A program made the translations under genes and the position numbers. The notes below the pieces were generated by a model, which was not told the origin of the DNA, ran no database searches, and worked only from the letters and a program-made list of their open reading frames with translations. A stretch of 9,996 nt of DNA, taken from contig DASUFP010000030.1 in the NCBI GenBank assembly GCA_036274495.1, positions 1 through 9,996 on the forward strand, given 5' to 3'. Source of the DNA: DASUFP01 sp036274495. Lineage in GTDB: Bacteria > Bacteroidota > Bacteroidia > AKYH767-A > OLB10. Numbering within the stretch: position 1 is the first letter of the stretch; the number at the start of each line of letters is the position of its first letter. This document shows, in pieces, positions 8,346 through 9,996 of this stretch.

Positions 8346-8755
8346 TGTCCTAGGTATTCAACAAAATTATTTTCGGTTTCAAACAATTTAATGGCATGCA
8401 GTTTACAACCGTATTTTGAAATTTCATGTACCAGCTGATCCCATATTGCCACTGCCAATATTTCGGTGCTGGGTAATTTTCCTTTCATAAAATCCACATC
8501 GAGGTTAATATTTTTATGATCAAGTTGGTCGATTACATTTTCTCTTATCAGATTACTCAATACTTTAAGATCCATCACAAATCCGGTTTCGGGATTGGCG
8601 TTACCGGAAACGGTCACAAACAACTCGTAATTATGTCCATGCCAGTTAGGATTGGAACATTTTCCGAAAACTTCTAAATTTTTTTCGTCCGACCACTCCT
8701 GCTTAAATAAACGGTGTGCTGCATTAAAACGCTCTCTTCTGGTAACAAATACCAT
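8342..8755 (-). CDS. queD: 6-pyruvoyl/6-carboxy-tetrahydropterin synthase family enzyme (PTPS/QueD)
   Basis: A 137-residue zinc enzyme of the PTPS/QueD family acting on 7,8-dihydroneopterin triphosphate. Zinc ligands are His14 (FNAAHRL), His39 and His41 (WHGHNYEL). The catalytic Cys33 (GKCSNPNWHGH), Asp79 and His80 (QLDHKNIN) and Glu126 (FETENN) are all present. The spacing Cys-x5-His-Gly-His and the motifs LDHKN, STEILAVAIWD and ETENN are those of animal-type PTPS, so the product could be 6-pyruvoyl-tetrahydropterin, although QueD (6-carboxy-tetrahydropterin for queuosine) is the commoner bacterial role. The gene symbol follows bacterial custom and is not proof of product. I chose the ATG at 8755 because the PTPS fold begins at MVFVTRRERFNAAH; the frame stays open 71 codons upstream but that part would run into the divergent mqnB gene and resembles nothing. 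It is the first gene of the minus-strand row and overlaps folE by 4 bp. Confidence 0.9.
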   Translation of the reverse strand: MVFVTRRERFNAAHRLFKQEWSDEKNLEVFGKCSNPNWHGHNYELFVTVSGNANPETGFVMDLKVLSNLIRENVIDQLDHKNINLDVDFMKGKLPSTEILAVAIWDQLVHEISKYGCKLHAIKLFETENNFVEYLGQ

Positions 8756-8809
8756 AATGGTATGTTTTAAAAAATTGTTTGATGATTTAAATCCTGCTAA
8801 TTTGCATTT

Positions 8810-8822
8810 CTTTGCAAAGGTA
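8810..8822 (-). promoter_or_regulatory. Candidate Bacteroidota -7 promoter element for the queD-folE row
   Basis: On the minus strand 8822-8815 reads TACCTTTG, a full match to the TAnnTTTG element of the Bacteroidota primary sigma factor, 59 bp upstream of the queD start. It overlaps a perfect 10-bp palindrome, CTTTGCAAAG (8810-8819). No TTTG is found at the usual upstream spacing, so the call rests on the -7 element and position alone. Confidence 0.35.
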
Positions 8823-8865
8823 AGGAATTCATCCTCTGTCTTTTTTATCGACTCGCTATACACAA

Positions 8866-9504
8866 ATGACTGATATTCTGTATGTTGTAGCCACAGAAAT
8901 GGAAGCTGTCGTTCCGGCCGGAACAGGAGCAGTGCTGGTAACAGGACCCGGAATCCTGGCCACAGCAAGCGGCGTTACCACAGCTTTGCTGCAATCAAAA
9001 TACCGGCTGGTAGTTAACATAGGCTTATGCGGGTCGCTCGACCCGGCCCTGTTACCGGGAACCGTAGTGCATGTTACAACTGACCGCCTTGCTGATTTTG
9101 GAGCCGAAAGTGCTGACCGTTTTCTGCCTGCAGATGAGATAGGATTACTGAAAAAGGATAAATATCCTTTTTCAAATGGTATACTTACTCCTGAACCTCA
9201 TCCTGAGTTATCTTCATTAAAAAGGCTTCCGGTAAGAAACGGCATAACCGTTCAAAAAGTTCATGGCACCGGCCAATCCTGCCAGGAAGCATTTGCCTTG
9301 TTCGGACCTGCGGTTGAAAGCATGGAAGGTGCAGCGGTATTTTATTGCTGCATGAAATTGCATGTTCCCTGTATTCAAATCAGAGCCGTATCAAATTATG
9401 TGACTGAAAGAAAAAAAGAAGAATGGAAAACGAAAGAAGCCCTCTCAGCTCTTGAAGCATTTATGAAGCTCTTTACATCAGAAGTGCCGGCTGCCTCTTA
9501 TTAA
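8866..9504 (+). CDS. mqnB: Futalosine hydrolase (menaquinone biosynthesis)
   Basis: A 212-residue member of the PNP/UDP nucleosidase superfamily that fits futalosine hydrolase, which removes hypoxanthine from futalosine in the alternative menaquinone pathway. Diagnostic parts are the N-terminal strand ILYVVATEMEA (Glu11/Glu13 near the expected catalytic glutamate), LVTGPGILATASG (24-36), VVNIGLCGSLDP (49-60), the ADFGAES loop (76-82), the ribose-binding VESMEGAAVFY (150-160), and IRAVSNYVTERKKEEW (172-187). Asn177 stands where the adenine-specific MTA/SAH nucleosidases have Asp, which suits a 6-oxopurine leaving group. The segment between the first strand and LVTG is much shorter than in related enzymes I know. 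No other menaquinone gene is visible. It is divergent from queD (110 bp between starts) and 8 bp ahead of the next plus-strand gene. An alternative is a different nucleosidase of this superfamily, but the C-terminal motif favours MqnB. Confidence 0.85.
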   Translation: MTDILYVVATEMEAVVPAGTGAVLVTGPGILATASGVTTALLQSKYRLVVNIGLCGSLDPALLPGTVVHVTTDRLADFGAESADRFLPADEIGLLKKDKYPFSNGILTPEPHPELSSLKRLPVRNGITVQKVHGTGQSCQEAFALFGPAVESMEGAAVFYCCMKLHVPCIQIRAVSNYVTERKKEEWKTKEALSALEAFMKLFTSEVPAASY

Positions 9505-9512
9505 GTTTTTTT

Positions 9513-9996
9513 ATGCGTACTATTCCTATTACCGAACAACCTCCCGAAAAGCTGCCAAAGAGAATTGAACAATTAATTCTACAGGGAGAAAACGAAGTGC
9601 TTGACTTCAAGAAAGAAGTTACCAGCGAAATTAAAATTGCTAAAACCATTGTGTCATTTGCCAATCATAAAGGTGGCAGGCTGTTGATCGGAGTGAATGA
9701 CAACAAATCCATTCACGGTATAAATGCAGAAGAAGAACTTTTTATGCTTGAAAAAGCTGCCGGATTTTATTGCAGGCCGAAAATAGAGCTTGAAATATAT
9801 CCATGGCATTCAGGCAAAAAAACCATTTTGGAAGTTATCATTCCGCAAGGAACCGATAAGCCTTATTATTCGTTGGGTGATGATGGTAAATGGTGGGTAT
9901 ATATAAGGGTTATGGATCAGTCGCTGCTTGCCAGCAAAGTAGTTGTGGATGTACTTAAAAGGGGTCAAACAGGCACTATGGTTAGTTTTACATCCA
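9513..9996 (+). CDS. AlbA_2 (Schlafen-like, 'divergent AAA-4') domain protein, 3' end missing
   Basis: The first 161 codons of a gene that runs past the window edge with no stop. The visible part is an AlbA_2 domain: ENEVLDFKKE (27-36), the FANHKGGRLLIGVND motif (49-63), FYCRP (85-89), LEVIIP (106-111) and KWWVYIRVMDQSLLA (126-140). Such domains are annotated as putative nucleic-acid or ATP binding and occur in bacterial proteins often labelled transcriptional regulator or ATP-binding protein; the actual function of most is not known. The KPYYSLGDDGKWWVYIRV arrangement resembles a widespread Bacteroidota group in which AlbA_2 is the main domain. The start at 9513 sits 8 bp after the mqnB stop, preceded by a T-run rather than a Shine-Dalgarno sequence, so it is probably co-transcribed with mqnB. 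Whether a helix-turn-helix or another domain follows cannot be seen. Confidence 0.8.
   Translation, partial: MRTIPITEQPPEKLPKRIEQLILQGENEVLDFKKEVTSEIKIAKTIVSFANHKGGRLLIGVNDNKSIHGINAEEELFMLEKAAGFYCRPKIELEIYPWHSGKKTILEVIIPQGTDKPYYSLGDDGKWWVYIRVMDQSLLASKVVVDVLKRGQTGTMVSFTS

Noticed and set aside
8756..8968. Upstream extension of the queD frame to an ATG at 8968
   Set aside because: It would overlap the start of the divergent mqnB gene, and the added 71 residues are not part of the PTPS fold.
9473..9664. 63-codon minus-strand open frame across the mqnB/AlbA_2 junction
   Set aside because: It is antisense to the ends of two convincing genes and has no recognisable features.

Overview
The window looks like chromosomal DNA from a member of the Bacteroidota. 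The strongest evidence is the 1,439-residue exported protein, which ends in a type IX secretion (T9SS) sorting domain, a signal found essentially only in that phylum. Other support comes from the lack of Shine-Dalgarno sequences before the starts (A/T-rich runs instead), a promoter-like element of the form TAnnTTTG, and a futalosine-type menaquinone gene. I cannot assign a genus.

Layout. Positions 1-315 (+) hold the 3' end of a uridine phosphorylase-like nucleoside phosphorylase. It converges on a very long minus-strand gene (374-4693) for a secreted, repeat-rich T9SS cargo protein, and one GC-rich hairpin (332-353) lies between the two stops. About 670 bp without a recognisable gene follows (4694-5363), with a strong minus-strand terminator at 5322-5347. 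Four minus-strand genes come next, in transcription order: a PTPS/QueD-family pterin synthase (8755-8342), folE for GTP cyclohydrolase I (8345-7701), fabD for malonyl-CoA:ACP transacylase (7641-6766), and an M20 dipeptidase (6734-5364). The first two overlap by 4 bp (ATGA), the other gaps are 59 and 31 bp, and the row ends at the 5322-5347 terminator, so it could be one operon. Divergently, on the plus strand, lie a futalosine hydrolase (mqnB, 8866-9504) and, 8 bp later, the start of an AlbA_2/Schlafen-type domain protein that runs off the window.

Functionally this is mostly core metabolism: nucleoside salvage, pterin or queuosine precursors (GTP to dihydroneopterin triphosphate to a tetrahydropterin), fatty-acid initiation, peptide breakdown and menaquinone synthesis, plus one large surface or secreted protein. 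The pterin pair is the clearest pathway unit, because FolE makes the substrate of the PTPS-like enzyme and the two genes appear translationally coupled.

I found no convincing undescribed system, mobile element, CRISPR array, tRNA or rRNA. The items most worth a second look are the animal-PTPS-like signature of the pterin synthase, the shortened N-terminal part of MqnB, the layered architecture of the large T9SS protein, and the truncated AlbA_2 gene at the right edge.
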